Below, piece after piece: positions 15,975-23,497 of a DNA stretch of 38,994 nucleotides. The notes under the pieces are model-generated. The model saw only the letters and a program-made list of their open reading frames with translations, was not told the DNA's origin and ran no database searches. The stretch comes from Alphaproteobacteria bacterium. GTDB lineage: Bacteria > Pseudomonadota > Alphaproteobacteria > Rhizobiales > Devosiaceae. Where the stretch lies: positions 1-38,994 of the forward strand of contig JAHJOS010000659.1 in NCBI GenBank assembly GCA_018820005.1, in the 5' to 3' direction. Within the stretch, counting starts at the first letter, position 1, and the number at the start of each line of letters is the position of its first letter. The position numbers were made by a program, and so were the translations under genes.

Positions 15975-17742
15975 GGGGGATACCTTTCGTCTGTGCGATA
16001 TGCTGGTATTTGACCGCTGGCTTAAGGACCATGCCCTGGTCGAATTGATCCACCATTCCACGTTGAATTTCCTGCCACGGCGTCTGGTGTTGAGGATAGG
16101 CAAAGCCGCCTTCCGCCAACAGGGCGGCTCGCCGTTCCGCAATTTCTTCCTCCGAAAGACGGACATTGACCGTTGCAAGCTTCAGATCCACGCGAACGAT
16201 GTCGTCGGTGCGCAAGATCGCCAAGCCGCCCATGACCGCCGCTTCCGGGCTGGCATTGAGAATCGAGGGGGATCCGGATGTTCCGGACTGTCGTCCGTCT
16301 CCAATGCACGGCATTGCTGTTACGCCGCGCTGTATCAGGGCACCAGGCGGCTGCATGTTGACCACCTCGGCACCGCCGGGATAGCCAACGGGACCAGTTC
16401 CGCGGATTACGAGAATACAGTTCTCATCGATGCGGAGTGCCGGATCATCGATGCGGGCATGGTAATCTTCGGGGCCATCGAACACGATCACTCGCCCTTC
16501 AAAGGCCTCAGGATCTTCGGGATTGCACAGGTAGCGGTCCCGAAACTCGTCGGAAATAACGCTGGTCTTCATAATCGCGGTGTCGAACAAATTGCCCTTG
16601 AGCGCGAGAAATCCGGCACTTTCCTTGAGCGGTTCGCCAAAAGGTCTGATCACTTCGGTGTTCAGCACCCTGGCGTCGGCATAAGCCTGTTTCACCGTTT
16701 CGCCCGTGACCGTCATGGCGTCGGGATGCGGCAAAGCGCCAGCTTTGAGCAGCTCTGCCATCACGCCTGGCACACCACCCGCGCGATGAAAATCCTCCCC
16801 GAGATACCTCCCCGCCGGCTGCATGTCGACGAGCAACGGGATATGATGGCCGACGTCCTGCCAGTCCTTGTTGTTGAGGTCCAATCCGAGATGCTTCGCA
16901 ATGGCGATCAGGTGGATCGGCGCGTTTGTTGACCCGCCTATCGCTGAGTTCAGCACAATGGCGTTCTCAAAGGATTCCCGCGTCATGATGTCGGACGGCT
17001 TCCTGTCGGCAAGCACCATTTCGACGATACGGCCGCCGGTTTCATAGGATATCTGGCCGCGCTCGCGGTAAGGAGCCGGGATAGCAGCCGATCCAGGCAA
17101 CTGCATACCAAGCGCTTCGGCAAGCGCATTCATTGTGCTGGCTGTACCCATCGTATTGCAGTAGCCCACAGATGGTGCAGAGGCCGCCGCGACATCCATG
17201 AACTCGTCATAGTCAATCTGGCCAGCCGCCAGGTTCTGGCGCGCTTCCCAGATTGCAGTTCCCGAACCGGCTCGTTTTCCCTTGTGCCATCCGTTCAGCA
17301 TGGGCCCCACGGACAAGGCAATCGCCGGTATGTTCACAGTGGCCGCCGCCATAAGCATTGCCGGAGTAGTCTTGTCGCAGCCAATCGTCAGCACAACGCC
17401 ATCAATGGGGTAGCCGAAAAGCGTTTCGACAAGCCCGAGATAGGCAAGGTTCCGGTCAAGTGCTGCCGTCGGTCGCTTGCCGGTTTCCTGAATAGGGTGG
17501 ACGGGGAACTCGAAGCATATGCCACCTGCTGCGACAATTCCTTCCCGTACGCGCTTTGCCAATTCGATATGATGCCGGTTGCAGGGCGAGAGATCCGAGC
17601 CTGTCTGGGCAATGCCGATGATTGGTTTGCCCGACTGCAATTCGCTGCGGGTGATGCCGAAATTCAGATAGCGCTCGATATAGAGAGCCGTCATCCCGGG
17701 ATTGTCAGGATTGTCAAACCAGCTTTGCGAACGGAGCTTCAT
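15961..17742 (-). CDS. IlvD/Edd-family sugar acid dehydratase (arabinonate dehydratase-like)
   Basis: 593 residues from the ATG at 17742 with AGGAA upstream. Seen: the opening LRSQSWFDNPDNPGMTALYI, three cysteines Cys54 (SPCNRHH), Cys122 (GCDKTTP) and Cys195 (GYCNTMG), whose spacing is that of the 2Fe-2S ligands in L-arabinonate dehydratase, and a C-terminal GTGPVGYPGGAEVVNM. Such enzymes convert an aldonate to the 2-keto-3-deoxy acid. The arabinonate/xylonate/fuconate branch differs from amino-acid dihydroxyacid dehydratases, and no ilv gene is nearby. It sits between two SDR genes and shares the transcript with the FAH hydrolase. The sugar acid accepted cannot be read from the sequence. Confidence 0.88.
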   Translation of the reverse strand: MKLRSQSWFDNPDNPGMTALYIERYLNFGITRSELQSGKPIIGIAQTGSDLSPCNRHHIELAKRVREGIVAAGGICFEFPVHPIQETGKRPTAALDRNLAYLGLVETLFGYPIDGVVLTIGCDKTTPAMLMAAATVNIPAIALSVGPMLNGWHKGKRAGSGTAIWEARQNLAAGQIDYDEFMDVAAASAPSVGYCNTMGTASTMNALAEALGMQLPGSAAIPAPYRERGQISYETGGRIVEMVLADRKPSDIMTRESFENAIVLNSAIGGSTNAPIHLIAIAKHLGLDLNNKDWQDVGHHIPLLVDMQPAGRYLGEDFHRAGGVPGVMAELLKAGALPHPDAMTVTGETVKQAYADARVLNTEVIRPFGEPLKESAGFLALKGNLFDTAIMKTSVISDEFRDRYLCNPEDPEAFEGRVIVFDGPEDYHARIDDPALRIDENCILVIRGTGPVGYPGGAEVVNMQPPGALIQRGVTAMPCIGDGRQSGTSGSPSILNASPEAAVMGGLAILRTDDIVRVDLKLATVNVRLSEEEIAERRAALLAEGGFAYPQHQTPWQEIQRGMVDQFDQGMVLKPAVKYQHIAQTKGIPRDNH

Positions 17743-17752
17743 CGGGAAGTTC

Positions 17753-18502
17753 CTAATATGTGGCTCGACCACCGGACAGGTCGAAGGCTGCCCCCGTGGT
17801 GAAGGAATTTTCAGCGGATGCCATCCAAAGGATCATGCTCGCGATTTCGTCGACGCTGACAAAACGTCCACGCGGAATTTTCGACAGCATGAAGTCAATA
17901 AACTCCTGGCTGACCTGGTCGAGGATACGGGTCTTCGCCGTGGCGGGTGTGACACAGTTCACGGCGATGTCGTGGCCGGCCAATTCTTTTCCGAGCGACT
18001 TCGTCATGGCAATGACCGCTGCCTTCGACGCGGAATAGGCCGAGGCATTCGGGTTGCCCTCCTTACCAGCGATCGACGCGACGTTGACGATACGCCCATA
18101 ATTGCGCGCCATCATGCCGGGGGTGACGGCTTTGCAACACAGCAACGTGCCCTCAACATTGACCTTTTGCACTTGGCGCCACTTGTCCAAGGGGTATTCG
18201 ACAAGCGCACTTGTCGGCCCGGCAATTCCGGCACTGTTGACAAGGATATCAACTTTGCCGAACGCTTTTTCTGTCTGCCCCATCGCGGCCTCGACACTGT
18301 TTTCGTCGCTGACGTCAACCTGAACCAGCATCCGCTGTGCCTCGGGGATTGCCACAATCTTGGCCTCAAGTGCGCCAACATCCATGTCCCAGATAGCCAC
18401 GCGAGCACCGGACTTGGCCATGCGCTCGGCCACCGCCGCACCAATTCCGTTGGCGCCGCCAGTAACCACCGCGACCACGTCGGAATAATCGTAGCTGTTC
18501 AT
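17753..18502 (-). CDS. SDR, probable sugar or keto-deoxy-sugar acid dehydrogenase
   Basis: 249 residues. Seen: TGGANGIG (14-21), Asp39 in WDMD (NAD preference), NSAG (89-92), Ser143, Tyr156 and Lys160 (AYSASK), and an unusual end FDLSGGRATY. The end resembles SDRs annotated as 2-keto-3-deoxy-L-rhamnonate dehydrogenases in rhizobia, from memory. With a second SDR (15219-15974) in the same operon, one probably oxidises the keto-deoxy acid and the other another sugar or acid intermediate; which does which is open. Its start overlaps the FAH hydrolase gene by four bases (ATGA), and the dehydratase gene begins 10 bp after its stop. Confidence 0.78.
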   Translation of the reverse strand: MNSYDYSDVVAVVTGGANGIGAAVAERMAKSGARVAIWDMDVGALEAKIVAIPEAQRMLVQVDVSDENSVEAAMGQTEKAFGKVDILVNSAGIAGPTSALVEYPLDKWRQVQKVNVEGTLLCCKAVTPGMMARNYGRIVNVASIAGKEGNPNASAYSASKAAVIAMTKSLGKELAGHDIAVNCVTPATAKTRILDQVSQEFIDFMLSKIPRGRFVSVDEIASMILWMASAENSFTTGAAFDLSGGRATY

Positions 18503-19362
18503 TTGATCACCTCTTCAATCGGAACAACCACCTGATGCTGGGTGCCAAGCCCGCCAATACCCAGAGAAACCCTGTCGCCCGGGTTGAGAAATCTGGGCGG
18601 CTTCATGCCCGCACCGACTCCCGGCGGGGTTCCCGTGCAGATCAGATCGCCCGGCTCCAGCTGGCAGAACTCGCTCATGTAGGAGACGATGGTCTCCACG
18701 TCGAAAATCATCTTCGCGGTCGTGCCTCGTTGCATTCTGTCGCCATTGACGTCCAGCCACATATCGAGGGCCTGAACATCGTCCAGTTCATCTACCGTCA
18801 CCAGCCAGGGGCCTGTCGGGCAGAAGTTCGGGAAGCTCTTTCCCTTCACCCACTGTCCGCCACGCTCCATTTGCCATGCGCGCTCGGAGACATCGTTGAC
18901 CAGCACGAAGCCTGCGACATGATCCATGGCGGCCTCGCGGCCAATATTCAGGGTTGGCTTGCCGATGACGATGCCCAACTCGACCTCCCAATCGAGCTTG
19001 GTCATCTTTGGTGAAAACAGGATTGGATCCTCGGGGCCGCAAAAGGTCGCGGAGGACTTGTTGAACAGAATGGGCTCCAATGGCACCGGGAGGCCCGCCT
19101 CGGCGGCATGGTCGGAATAGTTCAGCCCGATGCACCAGATGTTGAGCGGCTGCGACATTGGTGGGGCAAGACGAAGGCCCTCGGTTGCCACGATCGGCAG
19201 CGCTGTGAGATCTGCCGCATGCAAAAGGCTGATCAGATCTGGGGACAATGTCTTCGGTCCAAAGTCCTCGACAAGAGAGGATACATCCCGCGCTTGTCCG
19301 TCACTGTCCATGACGCATGGAATTTTCTTTCCGAGGCGTTCGCCATAACGCAGGAGCTTCAC
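18499..19362 (-). CDS. FAH-family hydrolase (2,4-diketo-3-deoxyaldonate hydrolase-like)
   Basis: 287 residues from the GTG at 19362; GTGA overlaps the enolase stop and AGGAA lies upstream. Seen: the short N-terminal domain opening KLLRYGE, then the FAH core with metal ligands Glu126, Glu128 (DWEVELG) and Asp157 (VNDVSER), Lys175 in KGKSFPNFCPTGP, and TGTPPGVGAG near the end. Relatives cleave C-C bonds of diketo acids; in the L-fuconate and L-rhamnonate diketo-hydrolase routes they give pyruvate plus lactate. From a hexonate that is not 6-deoxy the second product would be glycerate. Often mislabelled ureidoglycolate lyase. The dehydratase and SDR neighbours favour the sugar-acid role. Confidence 0.85.
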   Translation of the reverse strand: MKLLRYGERLGKKIPCVMDSDGQARDVSSLVEDFGPKTLSPDLISLLHAADLTALPIVATEGLRLAPPMSQPLNIWCIGLNYSDHAAEAGLPVPLEPILFNKSSATFCGPEDPILFSPKMTKLDWEVELGIVIGKPTLNIGREAAMDHVAGFVLVNDVSERAWQMERGGQWVKGKSFPNFCPTGPWLVTVDELDDVQALDMWLDVNGDRMQRGTTAKMIFDVETIVSYMSEFCQLEPGDLICTGTPPGVGAGMKPPRFLNPGDRVSLGIGGLGTQHQVVVPIEEVIK

Positions 19363-20678
19363 TTGCTGTTTCCTTCTGATTGTCTTGCCCACCAGGTATT
19401 GGCCAAGGGCCTGCCAGCAACAAATGCTGCCCCCCCCAGCTCATCCCCGATCCGCAGGCATTCATTCCATTTCGCCATTCGTTCAGAGCGAGTGAACGAA
19501 CCGACCTTCAATTGTCCGGCATTCAGCCCAACGGCGAGATGGCAGATCGAGACATCTTCGGTCTCACCCGAGCGCGCCGAAACGATAGTCTGGTAATTGC
19601 GGGCCTTGGCGGCGGAAAGACAGGCCAGGGCTTCCGAAACCGTGCCGGCCTGATTGACCTTGATAAGTACGGCGTTGCAGGCGCCCGCCTTGACCGCTGC
19701 GGCCACGAGATCGGCATTGGTCACGAGATAATCGTCACCGATAATCTGGACCTTGCCGCCGAACTCCCGGGTGAATGCCGTCATGCCTTCGATATCATCC
19801 TCGGCGAGCGGATCCTCGATGGAGGCGATCGGGTAATCCTTGATCCAGCGCCCGAGCAGATCGATCATCTGATCGCGATCGAGGTCACGCTCTTCAAGCG
19901 CCAGGCGATAGCGCCCCTTGGTGCCAAACTCCGAGGCCGCGATATCGAGCGAAATGACCACGCGCTCGCCCGGTGTCTCGCCTGCAGCCTCGATGGCACG
20001 CACCAGTGTTTCAAGTGCCTGCTCATTGCTGTCAAAGACTGGCCACCATCCTCCTTCATCTGCGACCCCGACGGAATGCCCCTTGGCCTTCATGAGCGAA
20101 CCGGCCGCACGGTAGATTTCTGATGTGACCTCGAGCACTTCGTCGAAGCTGGCGGCACCGGGGACCATGACCATAAAGTCCTGCACATCGACCCGTCGGC
20201 CGGCATGGGCGCCGCCGCCGAAAATCTGGATCTCCGGAAGAGGTAGCGTTGGCGCCTCACCCGTCAGGTCGGCGACATGCCGCCATAGGGGGACGGCTTT
20301 TGCGGCTGCAGCCGCATGAAGAACGGCAAGTGACGTCGCAACCATGGCGTTCCCGCCCAGTTTCGATTTCAGTGGGGTTCCGTCCAGCGCGATCAGCGCC
20401 GCATCGACTGCGGCCTGATCGTTGGAATCCATGTCTTTGAGACGCGGCGCAATGAGGTCGTTGACGTTTGCGACCGCCCTTCTGACGTCCATTCCTTGCA
20501 GGCCAGTACCACCATCGCGGAGGTCGAGCGCCTCGCGCGTTCCACGCGAAGCACCGGCTGGCGCTATTGCCCGGCCGCTCACTCCGGATGCGGTCTTGAC
20601 CTCGACTTCAACCGTGGGATTGCCGCGACTGTCCCAAACTCTGCGAGCACGAAGCCCGGTTATTGCCGAAGCGTTCAT
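19359..20678 (-). CDS. Divergent enolase (phosphopyruvate hydratase) paralogue
   Basis: 439 residues, full enolase length, with GAGGA upstream of ATG 20678. By alignment from memory with yeast enolase, the metal ligands are kept (Asp245, Glu288, Asp315), as are catalytic Lys340 and Glu208 (DEGG), Lys391, His158 (GGGAHAG) and the phosphate-binding Arg369-Ser370. However, the His of the SHRSGETED motif is Ala368 (SARSGETED), the Glu of QEFMI is Asp167, and the PSGASTG mobile loop reads PAGASRG. All of these line the hydroxyl and loop side of the pocket. It sits between an APH-fold kinase and an FAH hydrolase in a sugar operon, so it is not the housekeeping gene. It may act on 2-phosphoglycerate, possibly of other chirality, or on a related phospho-acid. 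Confidence 0.87.
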   Translation of the reverse strand: MNASAITGLRARRVWDSRGNPTVEVEVKTASGVSGRAIAPAGASRGTREALDLRDGGTGLQGMDVRRAVANVNDLIAPRLKDMDSNDQAAVDAALIALDGTPLKSKLGGNAMVATSLAVLHAAAAAKAVPLWRHVADLTGEAPTLPLPEIQIFGGGAHAGRRVDVQDFMVMVPGAASFDEVLEVTSEIYRAAGSLMKAKGHSVGVADEGGWWPVFDSNEQALETLVRAIEAAGETPGERVVISLDIAASEFGTKGRYRLALEERDLDRDQMIDLLGRWIKDYPIASIEDPLAEDDIEGMTAFTREFGGKVQIIGDDYLVTNADLVAAAVKAGACNAVLIKVNQAGTVSEALACLSAAKARNYQTIVSARSGETEDVSICHLAVGLNAGQLKVGSFTRSERMAKWNECLRIGDELGGAAFVAGRPLANTWWARQSEGNSK

Positions 20679-20688
20679 TCTCTGGTCC

Positions 20689-21678
20689 TCATTGCATTCT
20701 GTTCAATAATTCGGAGAGCGTCGCCGGCGGCTGCCCAATCAAGGGAACGGCTTGCGCACGCACGTCTGCCTGCTCCGAAAGGGCAAGATATTCTACCGGC
20801 GATTTTCCATCGACCCGCGCCAGCATCAGCGCGGGTAGCAGGACTGCAAGCCTTTCCTCAAAAGCGCCTGCGGATTCCCAGCGTATCCAACCCTTGTAGG
20901 CGCGCCACATATCCAATACGGCCTGTCGGAGAGGACCTCGGATCTCGGGAACATGGCAGGACTTCAAAAGCAGATGGTTCATACAGAAGGCGACGTCGAA
21001 GACCGGATCACCCATTGTGGCGCATTCGGCATCCAGAATGATCGGCTGTTGGTTTCGCCAAAGGATATTCTTGGGACTGACGTCACCATGAACCAGCGCA
21101 ATCCCGGAAGACTTCTGCTGGTCCGCCAGCGCGATCAGATTTTTGGCGAGGCTTGGATATTGCTCAGCTGTGAACCGCAGATAAGGCTCCAGACGCAAAG
21201 CATCGAAATCCTCGGCATTGGCAAAGGGTGAACGATCGAAGGCCGGCGCAGTTGAAGCTGCATGAATGCGACCGAGCGTATCAGCCACAGAGACCGCGTC
21301 GCCTGCGACAGGCTCGCCCTGCAAAAGGGCGGACTTCCACAAATAGACGTCGGCGCCATCTATGAATTCCATGGCAAAGCCATTTTCGGCGTCGGACCAA
21401 CCATAGAGCGCCGGGACTGCTCCTGGCACGACAGTCCCGGCAAACTCCAGCCAGGCGTATTCAGCACGTCCCCGATGGAGGGGCGCAAACCAGTCAGCCT
21501 GGACCTTGAGCTTCGCCAACGCGAATTTTGCGCAAATCGTGCGGTTGCCGAATGTCACCGCTGCAATGTCGGATGCCACCCCACCGGTCAGGCGACGCAC
21601 CGCCACGACTTCTGACGGGGTAATCAGGCCAAGATCAAGTAGCAGCGCCTGACAATGACGTTCGAATTCAGAGACCAC
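20689..21678 (-). CDS. APH-fold small-molecule kinase
   Basis: 329 residues from the GTG at 21678, six bases after GGAG; a TTG at 21690 is the longer alternative. Seen: Lys51 in CAKFALAKLK, a hinge around MEFIDGADVYLW, the catalytic loop HGDVSPKN (197-204) and the metal-binding LDAE (215-218). These are the Brenner and DFG-like motifs of the aminoglycoside phosphotransferase/choline kinase superfamily. As first gene of a sugar operon just before an enolase paralogue, it more likely phosphorylates a metabolite than an antibiotic. Glycerate O2 is my proposed acceptor. No known glycerate kinase family matches it, so this is a hypothesis. Probably controlled by the twin operators directly upstream. 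Confidence 0.83.
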   Translation of the reverse strand: MVSEFERHCQALLLDLGLITPSEVVAVRRLTGGVASDIAAVTFGNRTICAKFALAKLKVQADWFAPLHRGRAEYAWLEFAGTVVPGAVPALYGWSDAENGFAMEFIDGADVYLWKSALLQGEPVAGDAVSVADTLGRIHAASTAPAFDRSPFANAEDFDALRLEPYLRFTAEQYPSLAKNLIALADQQKSSGIALVHGDVSPKNILWRNQQPIILDAECATMGDPVFDVAFCMNHLLLKSCHVPEIRGPLRQAVLDMWRAYKGWIRWESAGAFEERLAVLLPALMLARVDGKSPVEYLALSEQADVRAQAVPLIGQPPATLSELLNRMQ

Positions 21679-21690
21679 ACCAAACTCCAA

Positions 21691-21723
21691 AGATGTTCAC
21701 GTGAACTGTGCACGTGAACATCT
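21691..21723. promoter_or_regulatory. Twin LacI-type operators before the kinase gene
   Basis: Two adjacent near-identical palindromes, GTTCACGTGAAC (21695-21706, perfect) and GTGCACGTGAAC (21708-21719), have centres 13 bp apart. Together they form a larger perfect inverted repeat with 13-bp arms, AGATGTTCACGTG (21691-21703) and CACGTGAACATCT (21711-21723). The central CG and length suit LacI-family operators. They cover the region from the minus-strand -10 to just before the kinase start. The adjacent LacI gene is the expected binder. Confidence 0.75.
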
Positions 21724-21736
21724 ATCGACTTCATCG

Positions 21737-21748
21737 TTGACATGTCAA
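21737..21748. promoter_or_regulatory. Shared divergent -35 palindrome TTGACATGTCAA
   Basis: TTGACATGTCAA is a perfect 12-bp palindrome and therefore gives a consensus -35 (TTGACA) on both strands. On the minus strand, 17 bp away, ATAGAT (21725-21720) is a fair -10 inside the twin operator zone. On the plus strand, 17 bp away, AAGAAT (21760-21765) is a weaker -10 for the LacI gene. This predicts tightly coupled divergent transcription. Confidence 0.6.
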
Positions 21749-21800
21749 TCCGTACGGCGAAGAATCTACGACACGATTTTACGAACCGAGAGAACCCCCA

Positions 21801-22787
21801 GTGCGCGCCACGATCAAGTCCATCGCAAGAGACCTGAACATTTCCCACATGACGGTCTCGCGCGCCTTGAATGGCAGTCCCAATGTCAGTGAAGAAACGC
21901 GAAAGCTCATTGTAGCTCGCGCCCGCGAGCTGGGGTACGTGAAAAGTTCGGCCGCTAATACGATGCGCGGAGATCGGACAGCCATTGTCGGGTTGCTGCT
22001 GCCCAATATCATCAACGAATTCTATGCGCAGTTCGCCAATACGCTCGCCCTGCTTTGTGCCGAGCATGGGCTCGACGTCGTGATTCATCTGACCAGTGAT
22101 GACAGTGAAAAAGAGCACCAGGCACTCCTGAGACTTCAGGGCTTGCAGGCGGCGGCCGTGATCATGGTACCCACATCCCAGGCCGGTCTGGGCGATTTTC
22201 CCATTCCGCAGTCGATGATGATCATTGATCTAATCCGCACCAGCGAACACCCACAACCAAGCGACCAACTATTGTTGGATGATGGCCCATCCATTGAGGC
22301 GGCGGTCGATCATCTGGTCGCCACCGGCCGGAACAATATCGGCTTTATCGGCGCAGACGCTTCTTTGTCATCCGGACGCGGCCGCTTTGCCGCATTCCGG
22401 TCAGCACTGCAGCGCAACGGCATGGACGTCGATAGGCGGTTGGTGCGCACCGGACAGCCGAGTTTCAACATGGGCCATGACAATGCCGTGTCCCTGTTGG
22501 ACGGCGCAGTCCCGCCTGGGGCGCTTGTTTGTGGCGGCTTCGAAATCTCAAATGGAGCACTTGAAGCCTGCCTCGAGCGTGGCATGCAATTTCCCGAAGG
22601 AATGGCGTTTGTAGGCTACGGTGATCCACCCGCCTATAAATGGATCGCCGGCGGCATCACGACCATCAGCCTTTCGACCGATGATATAGCGCAGCGCGCC
22701 GTCGCCATGATCCTGGATTCGGCTGATGAGCGACCTCACTCAACCGGTCGCTCCCCCACAGCGTTGATCGTGCGAAAGTCGGCATGA
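21801..22787 (+). CDS. LacI-family transcriptional regulator
   Basis: 328 residues from the GTG at 21801. Seen: an N-terminal HTH (TIKSIARDLNISHMTVSRAL, residues 4-23), the hinge region near SSAANTMRGDRT, then a periplasmic-binding-protein-like sensor domain (IVGLLLPNIINEF, ATGRNNIGFIGAD, GMAFVGYGDPP). Such proteins repress sugar operons until a sugar or sugar phosphate binds. The gene faces the kinase/enolase operon, and twin operators lie between them, so it almost certainly controls that operon. The ribosome site is weak (GAGAG). Confidence 0.93.
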   Translation: MRATIKSIARDLNISHMTVSRALNGSPNVSEETRKLIVARARELGYVKSSAANTMRGDRTAIVGLLLPNIINEFYAQFANTLALLCAEHGLDVVIHLTSDDSEKEHQALLRLQGLQAAAVIMVPTSQAGLGDFPIPQSMMIIDLIRTSEHPQPSDQLLLDDGPSIEAAVDHLVATGRNNIGFIGADASLSSGRGRFAAFRSALQRNGMDVDRRLVRTGQPSFNMGHDNAVSLLDGAVPPGALVCGGFEISNGALEACLERGMQFPEGMAFVGYGDPPAYKWIAGGITTISLSTDDIAQRAVAMILDSADERPHSTGRSPTALIVRKSA

Positions 22788-22793
22788 GCGGGC

Positions 22794-22835
22794 CTAACTG
22801 CCCTGAGCCCTTCCCTTTGCGCCCAGGGCAGTTAG
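22794..22835 (+). terminator. Hairpin just after the LacI gene
   Basis: Perfect 12-bp inverted repeat CTAACTGCCCTG (22794-22805) and CAGGGCAGTTAG (22824-22835) with an 18-base loop, starting seven bases after the LacI stop. No T-run follows, so if it ends transcription it is not a canonical intrinsic terminator. It could also be a remnant of an inverted repeat from an insertion. Confidence 0.45.
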
Positions 22836-23497
22836 CGCCTCAGGCTGTGGCGTGATGTCGTTTGCGAATCCAACGGATTCATCGGGAACAGGCAGAGAGC
22901 TCTTTGCAGCGGCCTGCTCGAGGACCCCACAGGGCATCACGGCCCCTCAACCTTCAGTCACTGTCACGCAACGGCTGCTCCACGACGAGGCCTCATGAAT
23001 AGCTCGAACCTGAGTATTACCGGCTGGATTGCGCAACTTTTGCTGATGCGACGCGTTAAGGACCCGACCTTCGGAATCTTTGAGCCATGGTTGAGCGCTC
23101 AGGGCCCGAGATGTTCGAAATGCTTCGAGCATGAACGAGGAGCGAGAGCAAGGTGCGCTTCAACAGTGCCATCAAAGAGATCATAAGCAGTTCCTGCCGA
23201 TCAACTGCGTCATGTCAATTGCAGCTAATCTGAATCTTCCCGATCAGATTTTCACGTTACCTGCCAAACGGGCTCGAAGCGGCCACGTTCGCACGGTGAA
23301 CTGCCAAACGACACCTACACCGCAACCACGCAAGCCGGCTGGTCAGACACCGATGAAATCAACCGCGCCTCTGACAAGACCGGTTTGTGAACAACAATTC
23401 CATCAGGCCCGATGGCGCAAACTGAAGGCTGCCCTCCGCAGCTCGATTTCCAACATGCTGAACGTGCTCCCATTGCCTCCTATAGAACCGTGACGGC
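22836..23497. other. 660-bp stretch without a recognisable gene
   Basis: Between the LacI hairpin and the end of the next minus-strand SDR gene. The longest open frames are about 60-120 codons, in several frames and on both strands. They start without good ribosome sites and contain runs rich in S, R, P and T that look like chance translation. I recognise no family, RNA gene, or insertion-sequence end here. It may be a decayed gene. Confidence 0.4.

Noticed and set aside
15736..16932. 398-codon plus-strand frame opposite the IlvD dehydratase and SDR
   Set aside because: Spans two real minus-strand genes in antisense, with no recognisable motif. High GC content commonly gives such long shadows.
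20689..21678. Kinase gene as an aminoglycoside resistance determinant
   Set aside because: Shares the APH fold, but it heads a LacI-controlled sugar operon and no resistance or integron context is present.
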